Assembly (NCBI RefSeq): GCF_029945685.1
Contig: NZ_JAQSDA010000025.1
Span: 310,001-374,000, forward strand
DNA from: Polaromonas sp.
Lineage (GTDB): Bacteria > Pseudomonadota > Gammaproteobacteria > Burkholderiales > Burkholderiaceae_C
DNA length: 64,000 bases
Direction of reading: 5' to 3'
Position 1 is the stretch's first letter. Each line of letters begins with the position of its first letter. The position numbers were made by a program, and so were the translations under genes. The notes below the pieces were generated by a model. That model saw nothing but the letters and a program-made list of their open reading frames with translations. It was not told where the DNA came from and searched no databases. Positions 26,973 to 38,400 of the stretch are shown piece after piece.

Positions 26973-28136
26973 ATGCTCTACGGGGGGAGACGATAGTTCG
27001 GGAAGTGCGGCTGGAGGCAACTCTCTAGATTTGGAGATCATTGAGTATTTGATCATCCTGCTAATTCCGTCTAGTCCTGGGAACAGTGTTGCTGCGGTGA
27101 GTCCCATAAGCTCTAGATCCCTTAATGCTGCATTTGCGCAACTTATCGGAACGTCTGCTGCGTACATGAATGTTTTCCCAGCGACGTCTTCTATCTCGTG
27201 AATGAAGGCCTGCAAATTTGCCACATTAGTGACTAAAAATTGCCCCTGTTGAGCCAGTATTCTTGGGTTAAGTCTGGGGGAAACGCTCAGTGCGGCTACG
27301 TATGAGCTGATGATTGGTAGAGTAACAATACGCGGCGAAAAGAAATTTAAAAACTCGTGTGTTAGTGCATAGACGCGAACGTGAGTCGCGGTAGGCCGAT
27401 AGATCTTCATTTCTACAGCGTCCGTGAACGCAAAGAATGCAGCGATGTAAGGGGATCTCGTCCAGTCTAGTAGTGGTGTTGGAAGTCCGTGATGCTGAGC
27501 GAGGCCTAATAGCATGCCGTAGTCATCCCCATTCCTCATATCAATGGTTTGGTTTAGTACGCCTTCTGAGAAAAATCTAAATGTATGTAATTCGTTCCAG
27601 CAATAGCGTTCAAGCCGGTTTCTACCAATTCGGTGTAAGGTTGTTGACAATTCGAATGAGTTATTTCCATGTCCTCTAAAGGATACGGCATTGCCTTCAG
27701 TTGTGATTCGGTCTGACCATAACTTAAAATCACTCCATGTTTTACAGCGTGTCGCATTCAATGCCTTCGTTTTTTGTGGATTGATGCGCACCTTGGCGAT
27801 CACGAGCGCCCCCTCTGGCGATATCCAAGATCCGTGTAAGAAATTGCCCTTTTTCTTCAACTCCACTGTGTAGCCGCTCCTAATGAGCTCCGCTTGGGCT
27901 TCGGTCAACTTCGAATAAATAATTTCCCCATTTTGGGGGGACGCTTCATAGAGATTGGTCAGTGTTAACTTTAGCCCTTGCACTGAGTAAGTGCAGTCGG
28001 CTAGTGCGGCGCGCCGGAAGTCGTCTGTCCACCAGTGGATCATCGCTTTCGACGGTTCATCGGCGTCTACACAGAGCATGAGTCGTGCATGCTTCTCCGA
28101 TATTGTTAGCATTCCGAAATGCTGTCCTAGCTTCAT
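26970..28136 (-). CDS. FRG-domain protein, AT-rich and probably acquired
   Basis: A 388-aa protein whose middle (residues ~140-260) is an FRG domain: FRG motif in SFRGHGNNSFEL, then LHRIGRN, then the hallmark GLAQHHGLPTPLLDWTRSP and AAFFAF. N-terminal ~130 residues are a beta-rich unknown region. AAGGGGGG precedes ATG 28136. The gene is visibly poorer in GC than both neighbours and uses A/T-ending codons, so it is likely a recent import. FRG proteins often sit in defence or mobile loci, but no partner gene is present here; the function is unknown. Confidence 0.8.
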   Translation of the reverse strand: MKLGQHFGMLTISEKHARLMLCVDADEPSKAMIHWWTDDFRRAALADCTYSVQGLKLTLTNLYEASPQNGEIIYSKLTEAQAELIRSGYTVELKKKGNFLHGSWISPEGALVIAKVRINPQKTKALNATRCKTWSDFKLWSDRITTEGNAVSFRGHGNNSFELSTTLHRIGRNRLERYCWNELHTFRFFSEGVLNQTIDMRNGDDYGMLLGLAQHHGLPTPLLDWTRSPYIAAFFAFTDAVEMKIYRPTATHVRVYALTHEFLNFFSPRIVTLPIISSYVAALSVSPRLNPRILAQQGQFLVTNVANLQAFIHEIEDVAGKTFMYAADVPISCANAALRDLELMGLTAATLFPGLDGISRMIKYSMISKSRELPPAALPELSSPPVEH

Positions 28137-28662
28137 TTATCCCCCCTTGCCATACTGGCGCTGTTATGCGCCTTCCGCTCTCGCTGCCGCCGTTGTAAAG
28201 GCTTTTAGGTGGCAGCTTACGAGTGAACAGGCGTGTGATGAATAGTTAGCCTTCTAACCTATGTTGCTAGTGAAGTAAAGTGACCTTAAGTGAAGAAGAT
28301 CGCTGTAGTCGCGTTGAACGTTCATCGGCGGTACTGGTACTCATAGCGTAATTTCGTACATCGGATTGTTTCCACTAATTGAACAAAACCATTTGTTGCC
28401 GGCTATAGCTGGTGTCAAGGCCAGCTGAAAAACAGTCAAACTATCTTGGCTATGATGCTGCAATGCACTTCCAACTATCTCCCCCTTCCGCCTGACTCGC
28501 ACTGCACCCGGCTTCACGCCGGGTCGCGCATGCGGCCGCGCTTGTTCTGATTGACGCAGGACAACAGAACGCGGCCACGAGTTGACGCGCCTGCCTGCCT
28601 TTTTTTCTTTCCTCTGGCTGCATACAGCCTTGCAGCAGGCGCACGGATGGAGATCTTTTTTC
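28137..28662. other. Intergenic stretch, AT-rich left part, hairpin on the right
   Basis: 525 bp without a supported gene. The first ~330 bp share the low GC of the FRG gene and hold its promoter. A perfect hairpin ACCCGGC-ttcac-GCCGGGT lies at 28506-28524 and an imperfect inverted pair (GGCCGCG...CGCGGCC) at 28533-28577. ORFs seen here lack start signals. Confidence 0.5.
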
Positions 28663-29571
28663 ATGAATTCCCGAACATCGGCCGCTTTGGCCTGGGGTGG
28701 CGTCCTGCTTGCGGGCGTCTTGTGGGGTGTGGGCGCGTTGGTTGCCCAGTCGGTGATGCAGGGCGGCGGCATGTCGCCTTTCAGTTTGTCTTTAGCGCGT
28801 TTTGCGCTGGGTCTGCCGCTGTTGTGGTGGTGGCACTGGCGGCAGGTGGCTGCCACGCCGGCCGCCGGTCAATGGCGGAACTTGCCGTGGCGGGAGAGGG
28901 CGCTGATCGTTCTTACCGGCCTGGCCATGGCGATGAACGTGACCTGCTGGTTCATGGGTGTCAGCTACATCGGTGCCGCCTTGCCGACCGTGATTTCGAT
29001 TTGCTGCGCGCCGGTGATCGTGGCGCTGCTGTCGGTGTTGCGCGGCTATGAGCGTGCCAGCGGGCGGTTATTCGCAGCGCTGGTGCTCGCGCTGATTGGC
29101 GTTGGCTTGATCGTTTTGCCGGCTGAAGCGCTCGTGCTGCCGAAAGACTACGCAGCGGGCCTGGCCTGGTCGTTTGCGTCGGCGGCCTTGTACGCGCTGG
29201 TGGTGCTGGGCAATGCGCGCATGCCGGCGCATGTGCCGGCCGTCAGCGCCTCGGCCTGGGGCATGACGGTGGCGGCGCTGTTGATGCTGCTGCTGGCCGG
29301 CGCGCAGGGCATCACCTGGCCACGTGACGGCGTGGCCTGGCTGCAGGTGGCTTACACGGGTGTGGCGACTACCTCGGTTGCTTACCTGGCGTTTGCGTGG
29401 GGCGCGCGTCGGCTGTCACCGACGGCGGCCGTCGTGGGCACGTTGATTGAACCGCTGGTGGCGGCATTGGCAGCGGCCTGGTTGTTTGCCGAGCCGCTGA
29501 CGGTGCGGCAGGGCGTGGGCGCCTTGTTGCTGGGTGCGGCGATGGTGCTGCTGGCGCGGCGTTCTTCTTGA
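28663..29571 (+). CDS. EamA-family (DMT) exporter
   Basis: A 302-aa ten-helix membrane protein with two EamA halves (for example GVLLAGVLWGVGALVAQSVM and GVATTSVAYLAFAWGARRLS). ATG 28663 (MNSRTS) has GGAG 10 nt upstream; the frame is open to 28582 but without signals. Not closely similar to the EamA at 11519. Substrate unknown; no regulator next to it. Confidence 0.85.
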   Translation: MNSRTSAALAWGGVLLAGVLWGVGALVAQSVMQGGGMSPFSLSLARFALGLPLLWWWHWRQVAATPAAGQWRNLPWRERALIVLTGLAMAMNVTCWFMGVSYIGAALPTVISICCAPVIVALLSVLRGYERASGRLFAALVLALIGVGLIVLPAEALVLPKDYAAGLAWSFASAALYALVVLGNARMPAHVPAVSASAWGMTVAALLMLLLAGAQGITWPRDGVAWLQVAYTGVATTSVAYLAFAWGARRLSPTAAVVGTLIEPLVAALAAAWLFAEPLTVRQGVGALLLGAAMVLLARRSS

Positions 29572-29596
29572 CGGGGCTCGGCGCTGTTCTCTCTGA

Positions 29597-29680
29597 GTTT
29601 GGCCTGTCCTGAGCCTGCTGAAGGGAGAAGGGGCGAAACGAGAAAGGCTTCGACAGGCTCAGCCCGAACGGGGTGTAGCG
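29597..29680. repeat. Inverted repeat of the GACAGGCTCAG type
   Basis: GGCCTGTCCTGAGCCTGCTG (29601-29620) and the reverse-complementary CTTCGACAGGCTCAGCCCGA (29648-29667), about 27 bp apart, downstream of the EamA gene. This is a common extragenic palindrome in Burkholderiales and may form a 3' hairpin. Confidence 0.65.
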
Positions 29681-29707
29681 GGTCTGTCACGAGTTGCGAA
29701 AGTATCG

Positions 29708-31204
29708 TTAGTCCCAGAACGGCCGGGCCTGCCGGGCCAACAGGTCGCAGGCCTGCTGGCAAGCCTGCACATGCATTTCGCGGCGGGCGCTGAGCCAGCC
29801 CGCGCCGAACAGGGCGCGCGGGTCGTGGCCCGACAGGCCTTGCCAGACCTGTAGCGCCGCCACTTCGTCGTGGTAAGTGCCCAGCGCGTCCTGCAGCGGC
29901 TTGAGGGCCGCCAGGTAGGCGCCGGCCTTGCGTTTGGCGAAGAGGGGCTGCGCAAATTCGGCCAGGTAACGCAGGCGTTTGAGGCGCTTGCGCAGTGCGT
30001 GTTGTTCGGCTTCGGGCAGGGCCGTGAACTGGCTGCCTTGCGCCAGCACCTGCTTGTGCAGTTTGGCGAGGCGCTTGCGCAGGAATTTCTTCGGCGATGT
30101 GTCGTCAGGTGCGGACGCGCCCTCGTCGGGGGCGGTGTGAACAAAACCGATCAGGCCCAGCAGGGCCTGCTGGAAAACCGGTGTGCGTACCGACTCGGCG
30201 GTGCCGGGCAGGGCGCCCAGGGCCTCGTGCCAGTCCAGCGGCGGGCCGCCTGCGGCTTCGATCCGGGCCTGCAGCGTGCCGAGCAGGTAGTCGCGGTCGC
30301 GGTGCTGACCCAACGCGCGGAAAACGGCAGCCAGCGGCGCCTCCCATGCATCGCCCTGGTCACCCCAGCCGCCGGCGAGGGCCCCGAGTTCCCGCAGCGC
30401 GGTGCGCAGCCGGCGCAGACCGACGCGCAACTGGTGGATGTTCTCTGCGGCGCTGCAACCGCCGGCCACGTCGCTGGCGTTGGCCAGCACCTGTTCCAGG
30501 CAGGCAGCCACCGCGGCGGCAGCCACCTCGCGGCCCGGGGCGTGGCGGGGAAAGCGCGGCGCTTCGGCGCCCACGGCCGCGCCGAAGTCCTGGCCCAGCG
30601 CCAGGCGCTGGCCTTTGAGGGATTTGCTCACGTTGCTGAGCCACAGGCCATGCCTGAGGCACCAGGTGCTGGCCAATGCCACCGCGCCAGCTGCCTGGCC
30701 CTGCTTGAGTTCGAGCTCGAGCTCGCGCACCGGCAACGTTTTGTCGCCGGCGGTAATGTGGCCCTGGTCCAGCGCCAGCTCGACCAGCGCGCCGCGCGCC
30801 CGCACGATTCGCGTGAGGCGAACCATGTCGGTTGCGTAGACAAGGGTGAGGTCGGGAGCCGCCGCATCGGGCGGCTGCTTGTTCAGGGCCTGGCGGATGC
30901 GTTCGCCGACCGGCGTGCCGTCGTGGCGCGACAGGTCGGGCAGGGGCGCGGTCCGGCTGCCCAGCACGACGTTGTGTTCGAGCCGCTCCAGCGGCCGGCT
31001 GCCCGGGGCCTTGGCCGTCTGCACCCAGTGTCGGCCCTCCTTGCGCAGGCGCAGCACCACACCCCGTGCCGCCAGCGCACCGTCTGCCGTGTCGAAGTAG
31101 CGCGCCCGCAGGCGCTGGGTGCGTGTCATGCCGCGACGCAGCGCCGCCTCCACCGAAGCGAGCCGGGCGGGCGGGATTTCAAGCTTGAGTTCGAACTCGG
31201 TCAT
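29708..31204 (-). CDS. CYTH-CHAD domain protein (inorganic triphosphatase, YgiF-like)
   Basis: A 498-aa protein. The N-terminal CYTH domain has the ExExK signature (EFELKLEIP at residues 3-11) and basic tunnel residues (ARYFDT, LRLRKEG); it hydrolyses triphosphate in YgiF. The C-terminal CHAD domain (from about residue 240) has conserved His/Arg helices (IHQLRVGLRRLRTALREL, KRLRYLAEFAQPLF) and binds polyphosphate in other members. ATG 31204 (MTEFELK) is chosen; the longer frame has no signal. Stands alone. Confidence 0.9.
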   Translation of the reverse strand: MTEFELKLEIPPARLASVEAALRRGMTRTQRLRARYFDTADGALAARGVVLRLRKEGRHWVQTAKAPGSRPLERLEHNVVLGSRTAPLPDLSRHDGTPVGERIRQALNKQPPDAAAPDLTLVYATDMVRLTRIVRARGALVELALDQGHITAGDKTLPVRELELELKQGQAAGAVALASTWCLRHGLWLSNVSKSLKGQRLALGQDFGAAVGAEAPRFPRHAPGREVAAAAVAACLEQVLANASDVAGGCSAAENIHQLRVGLRRLRTALRELGALAGGWGDQGDAWEAPLAAVFRALGQHRDRDYLLGTLQARIEAAGGPPLDWHEALGALPGTAESVRTPVFQQALLGLIGFVHTAPDEGASAPDDTSPKKFLRKRLAKLHKQVLAQGSQFTALPEAEQHALRKRLKRLRYLAEFAQPLFAKRKAGAYLAALKPLQDALGTYHDEVAALQVWQGLSGHDPRALFGAGWLSARREMHVQACQQACDLLARQARPFWD

Positions 31205-31296
31205 GGTGGGGCCTGTGGCGGGAGGGTGCCTCCATCCTACGCGCCCGGGCGCCATGCCCTACACGCAGCAGGCGGCCTTCTGCCGGTTTATGAAGC

Positions 31297-31351
31297 CATA
31301 TCGGCCTCCAGCCCTTATGGGTCGGTCGCCAAAAGCTATGAATTCAATAGC
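31297..31351 (-). repeat. Dispersed ~55-bp repeat, copy 8 (supplies a stop codon)
   Basis: Plus strand: ATCGGCCTCCAGCCCTTATG, spacer, AGCTATGAATTCAATAGC. The last five codons and the stop of the CoA-transferase (LLNS-stop) lie inside this copy at 31336-31351. Confidence 0.85.
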
Positions 31352-32262
31352 GTGTGCAGGGGAATGTCTTTCGCCGTGGCCAGCTGGTCGAGCTGCGCGC
31401 GTGTCTGTGTGAGCATGAAAGCCGCTATCGCCTGGTGGGTGGCGGGAGCGAACATGGCCTGGATGCTTGCAGCCTCCACGCCCGCCGCGGCGCACAGGGC
31501 GGCGGCGAAGTGCGGCTCCAGCGCGGCCACCGCCACACGGCCGTCGCGGCAGGGGTAGACCCGGTAGCCGGCATGCGCACCACCGACCGAACCGGTAGGC
31601 TGTGTCAGGCCCCATTGCCGCGGCAGGGCCAGGTAGGCCGCCGCATCGGACAGGGCCACTTCGATGAAGGCGCCGCGCGGATGCGGGTCGCCCGAACCGG
31701 CATAGGGCTCCTGCCGCTGCAGGGCCGCCTGCAGAACGGCTTCGCTGGCCATCAGCGAGCCACTCATGTCGGCGTACAGCGTGGCGGGCAGCTCCAGCCC
31801 GGGCACCAGGCCGTTGTCGGCCAGGTAGGTCAGGTCGTGGCCGGGTTCCTCGGCGCGGGCGCCGGGGGCGCCGACGATGGCGACATGCGACAGGGCGGGG
31901 TAGAGCGTGTGGATTTTTTTCCAGCCCAGACCGAGCTTTTCTATTGCCGAAGGACGGAAGGAGGTGAGCAGCACGTCGGTTTTTTCAAGTTCGCGGTGCA
32001 GCGCCTTCTGGCCGGCGTCGGTTTTCAGGTCGGCGGTCAGCACTTTCACACCTTCATGCAGCTGCGCGTAGGCCGGTTTGTTGTACAGGCCCATGGGGTC
32101 GCCCGAGGGCGGCTCGAGCTTGATGCAGGTGGCGCCCATCTGCCGGCAACGCATCAGCGCGGCCGGGCCCGGCAGGTTAAGTGCCAGGCTCAGGATGCGG
32201 ATGCCCTGCAGGGCCCGGAGGGGAGGGGTTTTGGCAGCGGCAGAGGGTGAGGAAGAAGACAT
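31336..32262 (-). CDS. CaiB/BaiF family (class III) CoA-transferase or racemase, short C-terminus
   Basis: A 308-aa protein with the family III N-terminal fold (GIRILSLALNLPGPAALMRC, KLEPPSGDPM) and the central HDLTYLADNGL motif near residue 140. Alpha-methylacyl-CoA racemases and CoA-transferases share this fold. Members are usually 350-400 residues, so this one is short. Its C-terminus ends in peptide encoded by dispersed repeat copy 8, which suggests the insertion cut or reshaped the end of the gene. The substrate is unknown. No operon partner. Confidence 0.8.
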   Translation of the reverse strand: MSSSSPSAAAKTPPLRALQGIRILSLALNLPGPAALMRCRQMGATCIKLEPPSGDPMGLYNKPAYAQLHEGVKVLTADLKTDAGQKALHRELEKTDVLLTSFRPSAIEKLGLGWKKIHTLYPALSHVAIVGAPGARAEEPGHDLTYLADNGLVPGLELPATLYADMSGSLMASEAVLQAALQRQEPYAGSGDPHPRGAFIEVALSDAAAYLALPRQWGLTQPTGSVGGAHAGYRVYPCRDGRVAVAALEPHFAAALCAAAGVEAASIQAMFAPATHQAIAAFMLTQTRAQLDQLATAKDIPLHTLLNS

Positions 32263-32372
32263 CGGGGTGGTGAAGGGTCGGGAGGAAAAGCGGTGCTGGA
32301 GGGCGGCGCTGAAGCGTCCGGGTGCACTTGACCTTACCAGACTTTCTGGCCGCAGAGGCGATGGAATTATTT

Positions 32373-32432
32373 TGTAAAACTTAATGTTTTACAGATAATA
32401 ATTATTGTATTACAGATATTTAAGGCCATAAT
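32373..32432 (+). promoter_or_regulatory. Promoter and palindromic operators of the DUF2975/XRE pair
   Basis: TGTAAAAC-ttaat-GTTTTACA (32373-32393, perfect 8-bp arms) and the palindrome TGTATTACA (32406-32414) share TGTA/TACA half-sites. A -35 TTGTAT (32405-32410) and -10 CATAAT (32427-32432), 16 bp apart, overlap the second palindrome. The region is AT-rich against its surroundings. The XRE protein encoded downstream is the obvious autorepressor candidate. Confidence 0.6.
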
Positions 32433-32459
32433 ACCTGCCACACGACACAGGAGTCATCC

Positions 32460-33029
32460 ATGAAAAATGCATTTGCCGCAAGCACCCTGGCACGCCCTGA
32501 CGTGCAACGCCTGAACAGTGCCTTTGCCTGGGTTTGCGCCCTGTTGGCGGTGGCCTTGCCGCTGGCTGTTCTCTACCAGCTGGTGACCACATCGACGGAG
32601 GGTTTGTTGCTCCGATCGGGCGTCAGCCTGACGGCGCTGCAGGCAGCCATGCTGGACGTGGAGCTGTGGCAGCGCATGCTGGTCGTGGTGCTGGGGATGG
32701 TGCCGGTGTGTTGCGCGTCCTACGGGCTGGTCTGCGCCATGCGCTGCTTTTCGGGCTTTTCCCAGAGCGAGTATTTCAGCCTGCGCAACGTGCGTTATCT
32801 GCGCGGTTTCGCTGCGGGTGTTTTCGCCTCGGTGGTGGCGGGGTTTTTCGGCGCCATGGCGATCAGCGTGGTGTTGACCCTGGGCGCGCCGGCTGGCCAG
32901 CGCGCGCTGTCCCTCGGTCTGGGCAGCAACGAGCTGCTGACGCTGCTGTTTGCCGGCATGGTGTGGCAGATCGCCGCAGTCATGGCCAAGGCCGTGGCCC
33001 TGGCGGAAGAGAACGCCCAGTTCGTCTAG
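32460..33029 (+). CDS. DUF2975 membrane protein
   Basis: A 189-aa protein with four hydrophobic segments (about residues 20-42, 70-95, 115-142, 158-180), matching DUF2975 proteins that are typically coded with a small XRE regulator (YoaS/YozG pair in Bacillus). AGGAG lies 7 nt before ATG 32460. It ends 3 bp before the XRE gene, so the pair is one transcript. Role unknown. Confidence 0.75.
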   Translation: MKNAFAASTLARPDVQRLNSAFAWVCALLAVALPLAVLYQLVTTSTEGLLLRSGVSLTALQAAMLDVELWQRMLVVVLGMVPVCCASYGLVCAMRCFSGFSQSEYFSLRNVRYLRGFAAGVFASVVAGFFGAMAISVVLTLGAPAGQRALSLGLGSNELLTLLFAGMVWQIAAVMAKAVALAEENAQFV

Positions 33030-33032
33030 CCC

Positions 33033-33245
33033 GTGGGCATCGTCGTCAAACTCGACGTGATGCTGTCGCAGCGCAAGGCCAGGTCCAAGGACCTGGCTGC
33101 CTACGTCGGCATCACGCCAGCCAACCTGTCACTGCTCAAGCAGGGTAAGGTCAGGGGCGTGCGTTTCGATACCCTGCAAAAGATCTGCGAGTTTCTCGAC
33201 TGCCAGCCCGGCGACCTGCTGGTGCATGAGGCGGATGGCCAATGA
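33033..33245 (+). CDS. Small XRE/Cro-type HTH regulator (YozG-like)
   Basis: A 70-aa single-domain HTH protein: RKARSKDLAAYVGITPANLS and the typical end DTLQKICEFLDCQPGDLL. It starts at GTG 33033, 3 bp after DUF2975. Such pairs are thought to autoregulate; the palindromes at 32373-32414 fit this. Confidence 0.8.
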   Translation: MGIVVKLDVMLSQRKARSKDLAAYVGITPANLSLLKQGKVRGVRFDTLQKICEFLDCQPGDLLVHEADGQ

Positions 33246-33298
33246 CGGGGAGCCGTCAGCCCATCCGTCCGTGAGACCGTGACCCCGACACACCGGCC

Positions 33299-35438
<2,140 letters not shown>

Positions 35439-35453
35439 CCGCCCGGCAGGGCG

Positions 35454-38400
35454 TCATGCGTTGGTCGGCAGCGTGAAGAAGAAAGTCGCGCCCTGTTCCG
35501 GCGCCGACTCGGCCCAGATGCGGCCGCCATGGCGCGAAATCACGCGCGCGACGGTGGCCAGACCGATGCCGGTGCCCGCGTATTCGGCGACATCGTGCAG
35601 GCGCTGAAAGGTGCCGAAGAGCTTGTCGGCATAGGCCATGTCAAAGCCGGCGCCGTTGTCGCGCACAAAGAAGGCGCCGCGCGGTGACAGCCGGCCCACT
35701 GAAATTTCGGCGTTGGAGCAGCGAGCGCTGAATTTCCAGGCATTGCCCAGCAGGTTTTCCATGACGGCTTGCAGCAGCCGGCTGTCGCCATGCACCAGCA
35801 GGCCTGGCTCGACGCTGTACACCACATGCCGCGACAAGTCGGCGGATTGCAGGCGCGCGAGGATTTCGGAGCTGATGGCGCTGAGGTCCACCGGTTCGTG
35901 CTGGACCGCCTGCCTTGTCACATGGGCCAGGGACAGCAGGCCTTCGATCAGGTGGCCCATCCTGTCGACACCGGCCTGGATACGTGCCAGGTAGTGCTGG
36001 ATCCTGGGACTTGCCTGGTCCCGGAGCTCCTTGAGCAGCAGACGACTGAAACCGTCCACCGTGGTCAGCGGCGAGCGCAGGTCGTGGGATACCGAGTAGG
36101 AGAACGCTTCCAGTTCCGCGTTCGACAGCCGCAGGGCGGTCTCGGTCGCCTTGATTTCCGTGATGTCCACATCAATGCCGACCCAGAACATCTCTTCGCC
36201 GGTCTCGTTGAACACCGGCGACACGCGGTAGGACATGAGGCGGTAGCTGCCGTCCGGCGTGCGCAGGCGCCGGGTTCCAGCGTGGGGCATGCGGGTCTGG
36301 CGGTGGTTCTGCCATGCGTCAAGCATGCCTGCCAGATCATCCGGATGCACCAGAGACATCCAGGCGGTGCCGTGCCAGTCGGGCGGCTCCCCACCGAAAA
36401 GCTGGTACCAGGCCTGGCTGACAAAGGTGGCATTGCCCTCCGGGTCAATAGTCCAGATCGGGTACGGCGCCTGCTCGGCCAACGCCCCGAGCAGTGCTTT
36501 CTGACGGGACAATTCGCCTGTGCGCTGGGCGATTTTTTCCTCCAGGCTGCTGTTGAACTCCTGGACCTGGGCCAGCAGCTTGACGTTGTCGATCGCGATC
36601 AGGGCCAGCTCGGCGAGTTCGGTGGCAACGTATTCGTCCTGCCGGGTGAACTCGCCCGCGTGTTTGTCCGAGAGCTGCAACAGGCCGACGTTGCTGCCGT
36701 CACGTCCGGTGAGCGGCACGGCGAGCCAGCCGCGCATGGGCGGGTGCCGGTCCGCATAGGCGCCGAAGCCGCGCCAGCGCGGATGGGCCTGGAGCTCCGC
36801 CTGCGTCAGACGCAGGGGCCGGTTGGTCTCGCCGATGACGGCGGAGATCCCGCTGCCATCGGGCGGCTCGATCAGATGGCGGTAGTTCGCGTATTTGTCG
36901 GACAGCGACAGCGCGGTGAGGACCTGGCCCTTTTCAGGGCCGCGACGCAGGCTGATGGCCGCCTGGTGGGCGCCGATGACCCTGCGCGCCTGGTCCGCCA
37001 CTTCCTGCATGACCGCGTCCAGCGAGTGGTGCTGGGTGATGGCCTGGGCCGCCTCTGCGGCACGCTGCAGGGTTTGCAGATGGGCCTGTAGTTCATGTTC
37101 GGTCTTGACGCGTTCGGTGACATCCTGCAGCGCCCCCTGCATGCGGACGATGGCGCCGTGGCTGTCCCGTACGGCCTGGCCCATCGAGCGAACCCAGATG
37201 TGGCGGCCGGTGCCGGTCACCATTTCCACCTCGACATCGAAAGACGCGCCGCTTCTCACACATTCCTGAGCCACCCGGTCGGCCAGCGCCCGCGACTGTT
37301 CTGTGCAGAGGTCGATCGCAGACCTCAGGGTGGGGGTGCTGCCCTGGGGGTGCTCAAGGATCAACAAGGCTTCATCCGACCAGTGAAGCCGCATCTCGGG
37401 CAACTCCAGCGCCCAGCCGCCCAGCCGGGACAGCTGGCCCGCCATGCGCAGCAGCGCGGTTTGTGCATGCAGCGCCGCTTCGGCCTGTTTCAGGTCGTCA
37501 ATGTCGGTGGAGGTGCCGTACCACGAGACAATGCGCCCGGTGGCGTCGCGATTGGGAAGCACCCGCGCCAGTTGCCAGCGGTAGCTGCCGTCAGCGCAGA
37601 GCAGGCGGTGTTCGTTGTGCAGGCTTTGTCCGCTGTCGATGGCGAGGCGGAAATCCGCGGCGGTTCTTTCCAGGTCATCCGGATGCACCCGGGTGAACCA
37701 GCCGCCCTGCAGCGAGGCTTGCGCCGGTTGCCCCGTCACCTGGGTCCATTGGTCATTGACGAAAGCCATGTGACCGTTGGCATCGGTGATGAAAACGATT
37801 TGCGGCATGGCCTGCGCCAACTGACGAAAGCTCAACTGGGTCCGTGCCCGCTGCTGGGAATAGCGGTAAAGCAGCATCGACATCAGTGCTACCGTCGCCG
37901 CCGCTGCCAGCCAGATCAGCCAGGCCAGCGTGGCGAACCGCTTCCAGGGGGCCAACACCTCCTCATAGGGAGCGCCGGCGTAGATCACCAGCTGGGGATA
38001 CGCGTCGATGACGCGGTAGGCGATGATGCGGACGCGACCATCGATTGCGCTGGTGGTCTGATAGACGCCTTGCGTGCTCCGGGGGAGCTGTTCGGAAAAC
38101 AGGGGTAGATCGGGAAAGGCCTTGCCCATGACGTTGTCGTCCATCGGACTGCGCATCATCAGCACCCCGTCGCGCCGGAACAGCGCAATCGCGCCGCCGG
38201 CGCCCAGGTCCACCCCGCGCCAGAGTCTGTCGAAGTAGGGTGGTTCCACCGCGGCCACGATGACGCCTGCAAAGGCGCCGTTGGCCGCCCGCAGTGGCCT
38301 GGACGCGCTGATCAGCCAGGTGCCTGTCGAGCGGCTGCGCACCGGCGTGCTGATGTGAAAACCGGTCGAGGGGTTCTGCTGGTAGATGTGGAAATACTCG

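Noticed and set aside
35769..37091. Plus-strand ORF of 440 codons
   Set aside because: Antisense to the PAS/GAF kinase, with Arg/His/Gln-rich composition typical of shadow frames.
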